Positions 42,795-54,496 of a DNA stretch of 64,000 bases are shown piece by piece. The translations under genes and the position numbers were made by a program. The stretch is taken from NCBI RefSeq assembly GCF_009389715.1, contig NW_024067931.1, positions 299,228 through 363,227 of the forward strand, in the 5' to 3' direction. The notes beneath the pieces were generated by a model that worked only from the letters and a program-made list of their open reading frames with translations, made no database searches and was not told where the DNA came from. Each line of letters begins with the position of its first letter. Within the stretch, counting starts at the first letter, position 1. The stretch comes from Phoenix dactylifera (taxonomy: Eukaryota > Streptophyta > Magnoliopsida > Arecales > Arecaceae).

Positions 42795-45017
42795 GAATTA
42801 CAAGGATTAAGTAGATAGTGGACTAAGAGTGATTAAGTAGACAATGGACTACAACCTAAGTTCTTTGAAGTTAAGAGAAGCCTAGGATACTGTTGGAAGA
42901 GAGGTCAGGAGACGAAATGGCAGGTGTGGGTAGGAGGTGATGGAGGTTCAGTCACAGTTTTTGGCTTGTACTCCCTATTCAATTCAAAAGACATCTCATT
43001 TGATGCTATTCATTGGCGTTTCTTTTGGTTAAGTTGCTTGTCCAGTGAAGAAATAAGCTGCGATTGCTACAAACTCAAGCAAAATGTCTATCGTTCCGTT
43101 CTTTCCATAAGTTCTAAAACATTAGGCCCGAGCCCGCCCGAAAGGCTGGGCCTTGAGCAGGCCGGGCAGGCCCGGCCCGTGAATTGGTCTACCGGAAAGA
43201 GCCTGCCCAACCCATTTCATACTGAAAGATGTTTCTCCAGGGAGGAGAGGCTCTTGTTTCGAGAGAGGATGATTCAGAGAAGGGTGGTTTGTGCTTGTAG
43301 TACTTGAAACGAATCATTTATCTCCAAGATACATTCTCCAATAGGAATTTTCCAATGGACCAAACCACAACCTGCAAAGTATAAAAAAGAATTATGTATC
43401 AATAAATTTCTTTTGAGAAAAATCCAAACAAATATTTTTGAGTCCTAATAATTTATATATGTATTACTCTATCAAATCTCACCCTCAGATTTGGTAAAAA
43501 CTAACAAATTTATATGAGACACAATCAAAAGCTACAAATATAATAAAAGCAATCCTTAATAAGCTTTCAAATTCCCACAGATTATAAGCTTGTCTATGCT
43601 ATAATACTGGGATATAATATTAAAAGCGATCACAACCCCCCCCCCCCCCCCAAAAAAAAAAGATGGAATTTGGGATCGATTGCTAGAGGCACCGCCCCCT
43701 AAAGAACGTGGCATCACATCGTACATCTGAAAAAGCTGTCTATTTTTTTTAAAAGATTTATAGAAACAAAACTTTATTAGAAATTTGGTTAAAACAACAA
43801 AACTATAGAAATTTTATTACGAGTTTAGTTAAAAATTCAACAGTGAATGAATTAAGAGCCATGCCCACTACTATTGCGTTGCAGAAGAGCTAGCTCAAGC
43901 TCGAGGGCCATTTATATCAGACAAGAATATTGGCTTGATCCAAGTCTTACCTAGTTTGTGAACTAAAGCAATCCTAGTCCAATCTTCCCTACAATCTATT
44001 CATGTGTTAATTTTAGTATAATCACTACATCATCTTGAGTATGATAATATATGATAGTTTTTTTTTGTATTGTGCAGTTGTTTTGTATCTTGTTTTAGTT
44101 CTAATAATACCTCTAAATTTTAGGTAGTCTTTTCCCTAATTAGAAAAGATTTTAGATAATCTTGAACCAGAGTTGGTCCTATTGATGTGTTAATTTGGTA
44201 GCATGAACAACGGCTACCCGGTTAAGATGTATGGATTACATAGAACGAAATTGGCAATGACGAAAGCAATACTAAGGTTGGTGGCTGTCCTTGATGTTAA
44301 ACACTGAGCAAACATCTAGAACAGGGAGCAAACAAGAAAAATCTTTTTATTAGCTGACAACAACTTCAGACCATAGAGATGATCTACAAGTTGTTCATGA
44401 ACTTATATTTTCTAGATAGAGAATGCACTAACCATGCCATTGACTCTGGCACCGACCACCTTGTTTGTTCAGTTGGTTGAAGAATTAAGATGTTTAGCTA
44501 ATCTTATGGCCTAACGCTCTAATGGCATTCTTTTCTAATAGACTGGATTTTTAAAATCACAGCCTTCAGGTGTGCATATCATAGTTCATCGAATCCGGCC
44601 TCATTGTTCAACATCACCTTAAGTTAGCAAAACACAAAGCCACCACAGATTCATGTCTTAGATTAACTTGCCGTCGTCCATGGCGCAGCCACAGAGTAGG
44701 GATTAATCAAAATAAGTCGAGTGGCATGTCGACTATAGGCTCAACATCCAATTCTGAGACTCCATGCGTTGAATTGGAATCGTTCAATATAGGTCATACT
44801 TAAGGTTTCAGTGATTGGCCTGCAGCAGCCGCCCAGCCCAATTCAAATACATAGCGTAATCTTCCAATTAAAGTTAGTCCGCGTCTCCAAACCCAAAGCC
44901 ACTAAAAACTCAGCAGCACCGATTTCCCCATAAAGTACGTGAGCACCATCTTCTCTTCACGTCTCATCAGGCAAAGCAGGCCCCTCCTTAAGAACTCTGA
45001 AGGAAATAAAGGATATC
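42795..45017. other. Intergenic DNA, nothing recognised
   Basis: AT-rich, with a GC-rich stretch at 43125-43180 (CCCGCCCGAAAGG, GGCCCGGCCC) and a poly-C/poly-A junction at about 43637-43662. No gene or complete element was recognised. Confidence 0.45.
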
Positions 45018-45491
45018 ATGGACTCCAGATCTCCAGCTGAAGAAGACAGCTCCGCAGTGCCCTTCTCACCCCTCCACGGTGATGAACGGTTCTATGCTCG
45101 CCTTACTTCCAGGGATTCAGCTCCAATAGGCTTGTCTTCTGGAGTTTATCGCAGGGCCTGCGGCCGGGTTCCTTTCGACTGGGAAACACGGCCGGGTACG
45201 CCCAAGAGGCCGACTGAAGGCGAAGCAATTCCGCCGCTCAGCCCCCCACCGATGCTGCAGGGTGCACAGCTTGCTCGACGCAGCTGCCGAGCCGAAGCAA
45301 CCTCAACGCCGTTGAGGTTTCGGATTTGGAACGCCGTGACAAGCCATGGAAGCAAGAACCGGAGACAGAAGAAAGCACGTGAGTGCATGTCAAGTCGTGG
45401 TTACTGGAGCACTACGATGGCTTCTAATAGTTGCTTCATGAAACCATGGAAGCTAGCAATTTTTGGTCGTGTCAAGAGGTGGGACTTTTGA
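45018..45491 (+). CDS. DUF688-like plant protein of unknown function
   Basis: A 157-codon single-exon frame from the ATG at 45018 to a TGA at 45489-45491. Residues about 47-65 hold CGRVPFDWETRPGTPKRP, the hallmark of the plant DUF688 family (VPFxWExxPGxPK), followed by a proline-rich IPPLSPPP at 71-78. The C-terminal third has a basic patch (SKNRRQKKAR). There is no signal peptide or membrane segment. Codon use is GC-rich against AT-rich surroundings, which argues for a real gene. Function is unknown; the family is plant-specific as far as I know. No neighbour informs its role. Confidence 0.75.
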   Translation: MDSRSPAEEDSSAVPFSPLHGDERFYARLTSRDSAPIGLSSGVYRRACGRVPFDWETRPGTPKRPTEGEAIPPLSPPPMLQGAQLARRSCRAEATSTPLRFRIWNAVTSHGSKNRRQKKARECMSSRGYWSTTMASNSCFMKPWKLAIFGRVKRWDF

Positions 45492-46738
45492 TGACCATCC
45501 GCATGTGTGTTTGAAGGAGTTTAGGCCTTGTTCAGACAGGATAGATTCTCTAAAAATCAGGAGATCGATCTCACCTATCAGAGTTCATGGTGAGAGAATC
45601 TTTGATGTTCATACTTTCTATGTGGTGGGTTATGCTTGATGTGGAATAAATATGATATCTTCTTTCTTCCTCATTAGAAATGAAGAAGAGGACAGATTAT
45701 ACACATTGTAAATTTGAAATTTTCTCCATGTGTTGATCTCTTGTTGTCATGGTTCAAGAAACTAATCAGTAAAAAAAAGAAAATCTTGAATTAAATATAT
45801 GGAGAATAGGTATCATATAGTATGCAATTTAAGATTCTAGTTAAACAAGAAGCTCACTTTTAGGGACTATGGCTTTGAGTTACGATCAGATGTAAGTTAG
45901 CCATGCTGATGATGACTAGAAAAGCTTCTCTCTTTTACATCTCTAATATTATAAAGGAAAATTATGCTAAGATTTCGTTTTTGGTCATTATGCATTTGCT
46001 TATATTGAAAAGATGATACGGACATGTAATGCTCTTTATGTATCCACGTTCAAATTAAGATTGGCACGCTCTTTTTTTCTTTTTCTTTTTTTTCCGTGAG
46101 CAAGATTCAGAGATTTGAACCTTGACCTCCTCCCAGGGCAAGTCTTTAGGGAAGAGGCGTCGTTGGTCAAAGACACGCCCTAGTTAGTTCAATTTTTCTA
46201 TTTGGTAGAAAAATAAGAGTAGTCCGCCAGGAAGTGGAAGTGCATTTACTAAATGGAGATTGCAGTAATTGATGCTTCCTCTTGCAAAATCACACAAGCG
46301 ATCTAGGACCAATTAGAGATGATTAATATTGATTTGTGCACATGATGACTTAAATATGGAACACCCATATGTATCTCACGCGAATAACTTCCACTAAGAA
46401 ACTCTCCTTAAGTAATGATGGAAGGAGGATCTACAATATTCTTGCATGAAAAATAAGTTCCACCACATTTTCTGAGATTAGACAATAATGAAATATTTTC
46501 TGCAAGGGCATTTCAATGCAGAAAAAGCCTATTTGTTAAATTATCTTCTATTCTGACTGAACTCTACCAAGCACAATCAAGAGAACGGTGTTAGGAAAAA
46601 GACCACATTAAAGAGCAAATTACATGGACGCAGCCTCAACAAATTCTAGTACAAGAAAGAAAAATAATCACCTGCCTCAATAATCTAAAATGGCCGAAGG
46701 TCATGAGGGAAGGAGAAGATGAAAGACAGAAAATAACT
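45492..46738. other. Intergenic DNA
   Basis: AT-rich, no gene or RNA recognised. Confidence 0.45.
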
Positions 46739-47158
46739 TGTGAGAACTAGTACGGGCATATATTTAGTCTCACATTGGCTATATATTGGGTAGATCTTAG
46801 GCATTTATACAAGACTAAGAAACTTAAATAACATTTTCTGACTAATTTGTATAGATGAGATCTTAAGTTGTTACAGTGATATAGGAATGAACATAGCCCA
46901 ACATATGCAAACTAGAGAACACTATAGCACGGGCCTATTTGGGCTAACCACGAGCTCATCTTGGCATTTGTGATTTGATTTGTACTATTTGTAAATGAAT
47001 TTGGATTCTTAGCCTAGCAACAATGCAAGAGTTTAAATGGAGAGAGTATGTGAGGATCCGTACCAGCATGTGTTTAGACCCATATCGACTATATATTGAA
47101 TAGTTTTATAAATAACATTATCTATCTAGTCATTCGGGTGAGGTTTTAGATTGTTACA
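46739..47158 (+). mobile_element. TRIM copy, decayed
   Basis: 5' LTR 46739-46875 and 3' LTR 47049-47158 (shortened), TGTGAGRA to GTTGTTACA. The primer site is degenerate (TGATATAGGAAT at 46877). The internal part keeps the AACACTATAGCACGG equivalent of the family core. Flanks TAACT and GAGCT do not match convincingly. Same family as 23888-24318. Confidence 0.8.
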
Positions 47159-48955
47159 GAGCTAATCATTGTTCATCAACAAAAGAGGAGGGGAAGAGCA
47201 AAGAAAACTAGAGATGATGTCTCCCAAGAGAGGAGACAAGGAAGCAACACAGAGGACTTTGATGGTGAGAAATCCGCTTCATGTGAAAATAGTTCAGGGC
47301 CATGGAAGAGGGAAGTTGTGCATCCCCGGAGAATGTGAAGAAGCCAAATAATCATTGCAAGAGCTTGCCTCAGAGGGCAGCAAGTTAAATTTCGAGCATT
47401 CAACTTGTAGTAGAAATTACTAGAATGTGATAGGTGTGATGGGGGTTTAAATAGTTTAAGATTAGAACATCACCAAGTCGATCGTCCTCTCTCTCATGTA
47501 ATAGGGATTTAGTTTAAAGGGAAGATATGAGGTGTTGTATAGTTTCTAGTACAAAATATAAGATTGGATAGGGTTTACTTCTGAAAATTGAACAGCTCTT
47601 ATCTTTAGTTTAGATATGACAAATCCTAGGTAAATGCTAAGATTTGGGCTTTTGTATCTGCCCAAGGAGAATTGTTTGTTCTTCTACTCCTTGATGAAGC
47701 TTATGGAGGAGATCAATCTCTGTTCTGTTCAAGGATTGGCAATTCATAATGCCTTATGCACCCAGGTGTTCTGTGCTTGCAGGTGATCGCATTAGTGACT
47801 TATGATAATTCAATCGGAAAACACTGGCTTAATTCCGACGAATGGCTCCCAATCAAGTGACTAAAATTGTGTCCAACTGCATCATTTTGTGCCCGATCAA
47901 ACTCCCAAGACTATGAATGTCCGAGGAAGAACATGAAGCACCACAGAATCTATTTTAGATGCTTGAATATCTAGTTTTAAATTGGCTGATGGTATGACAA
48001 TTGGAATCTTTGCTTACCATTCTCTTCTTCTTAAACCACCCATTTTCGGTTGAATTTGATGACAGCCGGTAGTTATTGTAATGGCGTGCCAATCACAGAC
48101 CTTGGCATACCAATGATATGTGAATTTCTTGCAACTATCAATGTTGAAGGGTGTCAACTTGCCAAATTGTTGAAGTCTCTTGGTCTTGACACAAGGTAGC
48201 CGAATTTGAATCCTACATTCACTACATTTCGTGATGTCAATAAACCAAGATCTTGAATCACAAATCACTGATAAAAAGTAATTGCTTTTGAGAGGAGCAT
48301 GCAAAGTAATTTGTTCAAAGCTCAAAACCTTAATTTAATGACATTAATCAGCTTATGCAGGAGGGAGAATCTACGAGTGTTTCGTGGGAGCAGGAATCTC
48401 CGACAGTCACCCCTTATAATATCACCAAATCAATTCAAAAGGTGATAACAATGTCATGCAATAATTATGTTTGCAATATATTCGACCTTTCCACTCTCTT
48501 TGTTTGTTCTTATCCACTTCCTTCATATCCAAACCCTAGCAAACATCTCATGCTCATCTTTCCGTGCCTGACCATGCCATGCTCATGCCTTTACGGGCAT
48601 ACGAAAACCCCTTGGCAAGCATAGCTGACCCTTCTAAGTATCTTGATACTGGAGAAGCAGCCAACTAAATCGACTCTACTACCCAAACCATAGCATGAAG
48701 CCATTGTTGCAGCACATGGGATCTCCAAGCTTTCCCATTACATAACATTACTAAAAGTTATCCCACCCTGGAAGCAAAGAAGATACATGCCCTACAAGCT
48801 AACTTAGGTACGCATGTATTATAAAATTCCATTGTTAAAGATATCTTTCTACGTGCCGATCGGTCTCCATTCCTGTAGCGTGGCCTCTATGCTTCTTCAT
48901 GGCTATCCATCCTCCTCTCCCACCTTAAAAAACCACCATCTTTTCTCTTCTTATA
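47159..48955. other. Intergenic DNA
   Basis: No gene accepted. A 103-codon minus-strand frame at 48014-48325 is cysteine-containing, but I could not match it to a family. Confidence 0.4.
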
Positions 48956-48979
48956 TTATCCTGCGGCCGCGGCGATGGC

Positions 48980-49181
48980 CACGTGACCCCCAACCATTCT
49001 TCCGTTTGACCGGATTCCTTCCCCTACCTCTTCCTCCATCCTCGGATACTCTCGCTCCTGCACGTGCGAGGCCGGCATGGATGGGATGCGGCCGCTGCAC
49101 GGACTCACCGCCTCACGTGCTTCCGTGCGTCGCGCTGGGCGCGCTCCCCCACGCGGTCCACGCACCGTCCGGTGACACGTG
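48980..49181 (+). promoter_or_regulatory. Cluster of four CACGTG (G-box) motifs
   Basis: CACGTG at 48980-48985, 49061-49066, 49114-49119 and 49176-49181 in a GC-rich island inside AT-rich DNA. G-boxes bind plant bZIP and bHLH factors. It lies about 2.4 kb upstream of the AIL/PLT start; no nearer gene was seen. Confidence 0.4.
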
Positions 49182-49654
49182 CAGCAGCGTAGGATTCTGG
49201 CAACCTAGTTTATTTTAAAAAAACTGGATTAGTACCGCCAGATATCATCAATTAACAAAACAATAATGAAGAGGGGAGAACGTGGGGAATGATTCGTTTC
49301 CACTGACCGGGGTGATTATTTTAACCTCCCCCTTTCACCGTCGACGACCATCCCGCTCCCCCTTTTGCACCGGCCTGCACCGTATCCTTTGGTTCTATGC
49401 ATGTTTGGTTGATAAGAGTTACTCTCGAGTGAAATAAAAATGATGGCTTTCACTCCAACTATTTAGTTTAAAGGTTATAATTCCATTCAATAAAAACATG
49501 CAGGATAATAAGGTTATAATCTTATTAGTGTTAGATTTATTAAAAAATAATAATTTTAAGAGTCTACGTGGCAAGTATAAAAGGGAAATGCAGGATTGTA
49601 GTTCAAGCATATTATAGTTATGTTGAACAAAATTTTGTGAACATTTTTCTTTCA

Positions 49655-49685
<31 letters not shown>

Positions 49686-51399
49686 TATCGATTGGTCTTA
49701 TCTCTTCTGTCTCGTAGCATATAAGTCAAGTCTAGCATGGGCTGAATAACCGTGGTAATATTTACGTTATTATAAACCATGGGCTAGGGGGGAAAAGTTA
49801 GGTCACCGAGAGGGTGGTAGCATCCGATTTTATTATTCCCATCGTTGTGAAACAGCTGGCTGTCCCTTTCCCTTTGATGTGAAGGCATTCACGGCGAACG
49901 TTATCCGGTCTTCATGGCCGATGCTCTCCACTTCCCTTCCTCTCTTAAACGGGGGCCCACCACCCGGTTGGGGAACGTCGATCAAACGGCTGCGTGTCGA
50001 TGGGATCCGAGATATCAGACCCCACAGCAGTGGATCATCATGCCAGGTTATGTATCAGTGTCACTCCTCAATGATTCCGCGGACCCGTGGTACGGTTGGC
50101 CTGCTCGCACCTTCGTTCTATCTGTCGGACCGCGTGATGAAAGACAAAGCGATCAAAGGGAAAGGAATGATCTCAGCGGTGTCCAGGCCCCACCACCGTC
50201 CGATCAACGTTTGACCGCGATCTTGATGGCGCCTGGTGATTCCAGGTCCCATAACCGCCCACACCGTTTCGACTCTCACCGACCCGCGGCGTAACCGCGT
50301 AACCGACCATGCAATTTATACCCGGACCATTTGGCTCTTCAACTAGCGGTATGCTCACCCGCAATAATAAGGGTTTCTTATCACTTCCTTCAGCGGCTTA
50401 AAATCCGAGTGACACGTCACCATCGCCATGTGATCTAAATCAGACGCTGTCGGCTGTGGGTTCCACCGATTCTTTTCTTTATCTAAAAATAGTAAAAAGC
50501 ACCACCTTATTTGTTTTTCCCTGACAGCGAAGGGCCCAGATACTCTGCTGACGACTCGATCATCATCGGACGGATAGTATCCCATGATGGACGGAGATTC
50601 CATCATGGTTGCGGCCTATTCTAGTAACCGTCCGATCAATATCAGAACGCTCTCAGCATCGGGGACCACGGAGCATGGAACTCCGACGATCGGATCATCT
50701 CCGTCTCGCTGCAAGGCAACAGGAACGGAAGGGAGCAGGGTGGTGAGCGTACGGGATGCGGTGACGGGAATCGGACAGAAAGAGGCGGAAGGGGCTAGAA
50801 AAAGAGCGGCGGCCGTGGGTTGTAAGGACGCTCCACGTGGCTTGATATCATCGCGCGAGAAGGCGGCAAGATGGAATGGGATCCGCGCGACGCCTCTTCG
50901 ATGCGTCTCATTATTAGATGGATCAGGTCCAGTGGACCAGACCAATAGTCACTAGCCACGTTACCTCTGGTATACATACAAGCAATTGAGAGACGCCACT
51001 TATCCACCGGACATATGCGAATGGTCCACTGAACCTGGTCCATGCAATAATTTCTTCCCTGGGGTCCTCCTGTCTGCTGCCCTCCCCCTCCCCGTCCCCA
51101 CCATTCTTGCTTCCCCCTTCCCAAGCACCCGCATCTCCTCCCTCGCGGAATCCCCAAGCTATCCAGCCCCACCAATCAAACATTCAAATTCTCCAACTAC
51201 TTTTGTCTTTTTATTCCGTCATACGTTATTCTAAGAGTTCCGAAGAAGAGCCAGATGTGGGCTTTTGTCTTGTTTGCTAAGCGGTCAAGAAGACCGCCAC
51301 GGTAGCCAGTGAAAAGCTTCCACTTGCCCCGGGCTCTTTCATTTTATTTTCAGATTTTTTTTATTTTACAAATAAATGAAAATTTAAAATATGCATCGT
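49182..51399. promoter_or_regulatory. Upstream region of the AIL/PLT gene
   Basis: Contains a (TA)n run at about 49659-49685, a GC-richer block at about 49870-51000 that looks less decayed than typical intergenic DNA here, and an inverted repeat at 50918-51043. The ORFs in the GC-rich block overlap on both strands and carry no known domain. I treat it as promoter DNA by position only. Confidence 0.4.
50918..51043. repeat. MITE-like inverted repeat upstream of AIL/PLT
   Basis: The arms ATGGATCAGGTCCAGTGGAC (extended by CA; 50918-50939) and its reverse complement at 51022-51043 match at 20 of 22 positions. The loop is about 82 bases. Short AT-rich sequences outside both arms are also roughly inverted. 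It lies about 570-690 bp before the ATG. Confidence 0.6.
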
Positions 51400-51415
51400 T
51401 TCCCGTGCGCACACA

Positions 51416-51419
<4 letters not shown>

Positions 51420-51460
<41 letters not shown>
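51420..51460 (+). repeat. (CT)n microsatellite in the AIL/PLT leader
   Basis: About 20 CT dinucleotides, 150 bases upstream of the ATG. On the other strand this is a GA repeat, a known target of plant BBR/BPC (GAGA-binding) factors; a role here is inference. Confidence 0.9.
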
Positions 51461-51462
<2 letters not shown>

Positions 51463-51608
51463 CTTCGCCTCCTTAAGCCACCATCTTCTCCGCCTCTATA
51501 TGTGTGTCCACCTCCCCCGGGGCTTCCCCTTCTTTCTTCTATTCCAAGCGTTCAATCAAAACTTTCTTTCTCCTCAACTCGTTAATCCGGGAATACCCTG
51601 GCAACGTC

Positions 51609-53952
51609 ATGGACATGGACACTTCACACAACTGGCTCGCCTTCTCCCTCTCCAACCATCAGCCCTACCTCCTCGAGGCTCTCTCCTCCGCCCCCTTCCC
51701 ATGGTCTTCATATATCCCTCCCTCCCCCCCTCCTCTCATATGGCTTCTAAGATTCAAAGTATGACGGGTTTTTATTTTTTTGGGTGGAACTATATTGTAG
51801 GTGGGGTGGAGATGACTGCGGAGGAGCGGGGAGGATCGTCGGAGGTAGCGGGGCTGGCGGTGGTGGGACCGAAGCTGGAGGACTTCCTCGGCGGGTGTGG
51901 CGAGCCGATGGGGCGTTACTCTGGCGGCGAGGCCGGGGACGCAGCCGGGATCTACGACTCTGAACTGAAGCACATCGCCGCCGGGTTCCTGCAGGGGTTA
52001 CCGGCGGCAGCGGAGCAGCAGGACTCCGAGGCGGCGAAGGCGGCGGCGCCGGCGGAGTCACGGAAGGCCGTCGAAACCTTCGGCCAGCGCACATCTATCT
52101 ACCGCGGCGTCACCAGGTGAGAGAGCTAAGATTTTTCGTACAAAGACTTCACGGGAAGAAGAAAATTTCCCGTTTTCTCCATCTGTAGGGTTAAGTTTTA
52201 AGACGGGGAGCATTTTTTGGCAGACATCGATGGACGGGGAGGTACGAGGCGCACCTGTGGGACAACAGCTGCCGCCGGGAGGGGCAAAGCCGGAAAGGAA
52301 GGCAAGGTACGCCGTTCTCGCTATCGTCCGCCGTGAGCGCAATGTAAGTTTTTTCTTGCGTAGTTTGCTAACATGCGCTTCCTAATCTTTGCTGCTGTCC
52401 TCGTGGCGCGTTCTTATTGGCTGCATGCTGTCGTCTTGTTCAGTCTATCTAGGTGAGAACATTTTGTTCTCTTCCCTACTTTTGAAGGATCTAAAAATAG
52501 AAATCAGTTGAATTATTGGATATTTTTACTTATTTAAAATGGGAAAAAATGTAGGTGGATACGATAAGGAGGAGAAGGCGGCGAGGGCTTACGATCTCGC
52601 AGCGCTCAAGTACTGGGGTCCGACCACCACCACCAACTTTCCGGTAAGCTATTCTTATGTTGATTTTATGAACGACCAGGTCAAATTTGGTATTTGAATA
52701 AGTATACGGATACTGATGTATACGTACGTATTTGATAGATCTCCAACTACGAGAAGGAACTTGAGGAGATGAAGAACATGACCCGACAGGAGTTTGTCGC
52801 ATCGCTCAGAAGGTGACGTCGTCACCATGTGATTTCAATTCTCGAGCACATGCAAAAAAAAAAAAATACATGCATGCATGCAACCTTATGTAATTTTACG
52901 TGTATTTTTTCCTGAAAGAAAAATTGTGCTTGTTGGGATTTGTACAGGAAGAGCAGTGGGTTCTCCAGAGGCGCCTCAATCTATAGAGGAGTCACCAGGT
53001 TTGTGATATCAGTGCTTCCATCCTGCAGTTCAAACTTGGAGTATACGGAGTGGATTTTCTTTTTTTTATTTTATAACAGTCCTTATAGTTAAAAATTTGT
53101 TAAACTTTTCCGTGTTATTGTAAAACATTTTATAGACACCATCAAACATGGCCGGTGGCAAGCAAGAATTGGAAGGGTAGCAGGCAACAAAGATCTTTAT
53201 CTTGGAACCTTTAGTAAGTATTTTGATTTTTAATTGAAGCAAAGATATAGAAGAATAGATGTGGTGATTGATAGTTGATGGAATGGGACTGGGTTTGCAC
53301 CGCAGGCACTCAGGAAGAGGCGGCGGAGGCCTACGACATTGCAGCAATTAAGTTTCGGGGGCTCAATGCAGTGACCAACTTTGACATTAGCCGCTACGAT
53401 GTCAAGAGCATCGCCAACAGAAACCTTCCCATCGGCGGGATGACTGGCCGGGCCTCCAAGGCCTCAGAATCTTCGTCATCATGCTCATCTGATGCCGTGA
53501 CCGTCGAAGCCAAACAGCTGTTGGACGGCCGGGATCCCTCGGCCTCACTTGGGTTTGCTGCGCTCCCCATTAAGCACGATCAAGAATTCTGGTCCTTGTT
53601 TGCACTCCATCAGCAGCAGCAGCAGCAGCAGCAGCAAAGTAATCAAGCTTCAGGCTTCGGTCTCTTCTCCTCTGGTGTTACTGTGGACTTTTCTACAGCT
53701 TCTAACGGCGTTATGAGCCAAGGGTTTGGGGGGAGCGTTGTGTGGAACAATGGTGTTTTAGAACAGCAGCAGGAGCAATCACAGAACAATAGTTGCTCTT
53801 CTATCCCTTATGCCACCCCCATTGCCTTTGGAGGGAATTACGAGGGCTCCGGCTATGTGGGGAGCTGGGTCACCCCACCACCCTCTTACTACCACGAAGC
53901 TGCCAAGCCCAATGTGGCAGTCTTTCAGACACCTATATTCGGAATGGAATGA
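51609..53952 (+). CDS. AIL/PLT: AINTEGUMENTA-like/PLETHORA AP2 transcription factor (AIL6/7 type), frameshifted
   Basis: Nine exons. E1 from ATG 51609 ([18 protein letters not shown], the euANT N-terminus) to about 51758. E2 about 51812-52116 with the euANT motif [12 protein letters not shown]3 52224-52306 (83 nt). E4 52444-52452 (9-nt microexon). E5 52555-52643 (89). E6 52739-52812 (74). E7 52948-52998 (51). E8 53136-53213 (78). E9 53306-53952. AP2 repeat 1 (SIYRGVTR to TTTTNFP) has the ANT-type [10 protein letters not shown] insert; repeat 2 starts ASIYRGVTR and ends [13 protein letters not shown]. The C-terminus has a polyglutamine run and ends QTPIFGME, as in AIL6/7. These factors act in the nucleus in meristem, root and floral development. 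Exon 8 is one base longer than the family's 77: an extra A after CATCA shifts the frame, with a stop at the exon 8/9 junction. This is either a real mutation or a sequencing error. Confidence 0.9.
52444..52452 (+). other. 9-nt microexon of the AIL/PLT gene
   Basis: TCTATCTAG between TTGTTCAG and GTGAGA. It supplies the residues VYLG of AP2 repeat 1 and keeps the phase (exon 3 ends in G, exon 5 begins GTGGATAC). Microexons of exactly this length and coding are conserved in the AP2 family. Confidence 0.9.
53609..53637 (+). repeat. CAG repeat (polyglutamine) in AIL/PLT exon 9
   Basis: CAGCAGCAG repeats with a final CAA encode about nine consecutive Q. This is a length-variable transactivation-type tract. 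Confidence 0.9.
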
Positions 53953-54464
53953 TATGGATGGGTGGGAAGGCGAGAGGAGATCACACTTGCTTGCAGAGGG
54001 AAAGAGAGTCAAAAGTGAGATATAGACTATGGGAGGTGATTGAACTGACCACACTCACAAACATAAAGAAGTGAAGGAGAACAGAGGGAGGACTGACAAG
54101 AAGACTAACAAGATATCAAAAGTTTTGCTCATAGTCATGCGCCCAACTTCTTTTTACTTTTTGGTTTTCTTTTACTGACATGATTCTACGTTGTCATCAT
54201 CATCATCAGTGTAATGGAAACAAGAACCCTTTTGTAGCTTTTCTCTTTCCTTTCTTTTATTTCCAATTTCATGCTATCAGCTTGTACCGTCAGTAGGTAA
54301 GAAAAGAGCCCGTATAAGATTTCAGGACGCATTCTAAACAGCCCGTATAAGATTTCAGAACACATTCTATATTTGCCAAGAGAATTCAGGTCATGTGTGC
54401 AATGAATAGGAATGGTTGATGGGATAGGGCAAGAAGTAATGCAATGAATACAGCCAGACGAGAG

Positions 54465-54496
54465 GTTCAGGTAGCTCAGCAGGTTAGAGCAAAGGA
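54465..54496 (+). pseudogene. 5' half of a mitochondrial-type tRNA-Phe
   Basis: 32 bases beginning GTTCAGGTAGCTCAGC and continuing through GGTTAGAGCAAAGGA match, with one difference, the 5' half of plant mitochondrial tRNA-Phe as I remember it. A Pol III A-box-like TAGCTCAGCAGG is included. The anticodon and T arms do not follow, although GGGGTTTGAAA at about 54536 looks like a decayed B box. It could be a small mitochondrial insertion or a tRNA-derived SINE remnant. Confidence 0.4.

Noticed and set aside
46734..47163. Target duplication for the TRIM at 46739
   Set aside because: Flanks TAACT and GAGCT agree at too few positions.
48014..48325. 103-codon cysteine-containing minus-strand ORF, considered as a wall-associated kinase fragment
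   Set aside because: Cysteine spacing does not fit the family and neither strand gives flanking exons.
48814..50955. Overlapping ORFs in the GC-rich region before the AIL/PLT gene
   Set aside because: Open on both strands because of GC content; no domain and no splice-supported structure.
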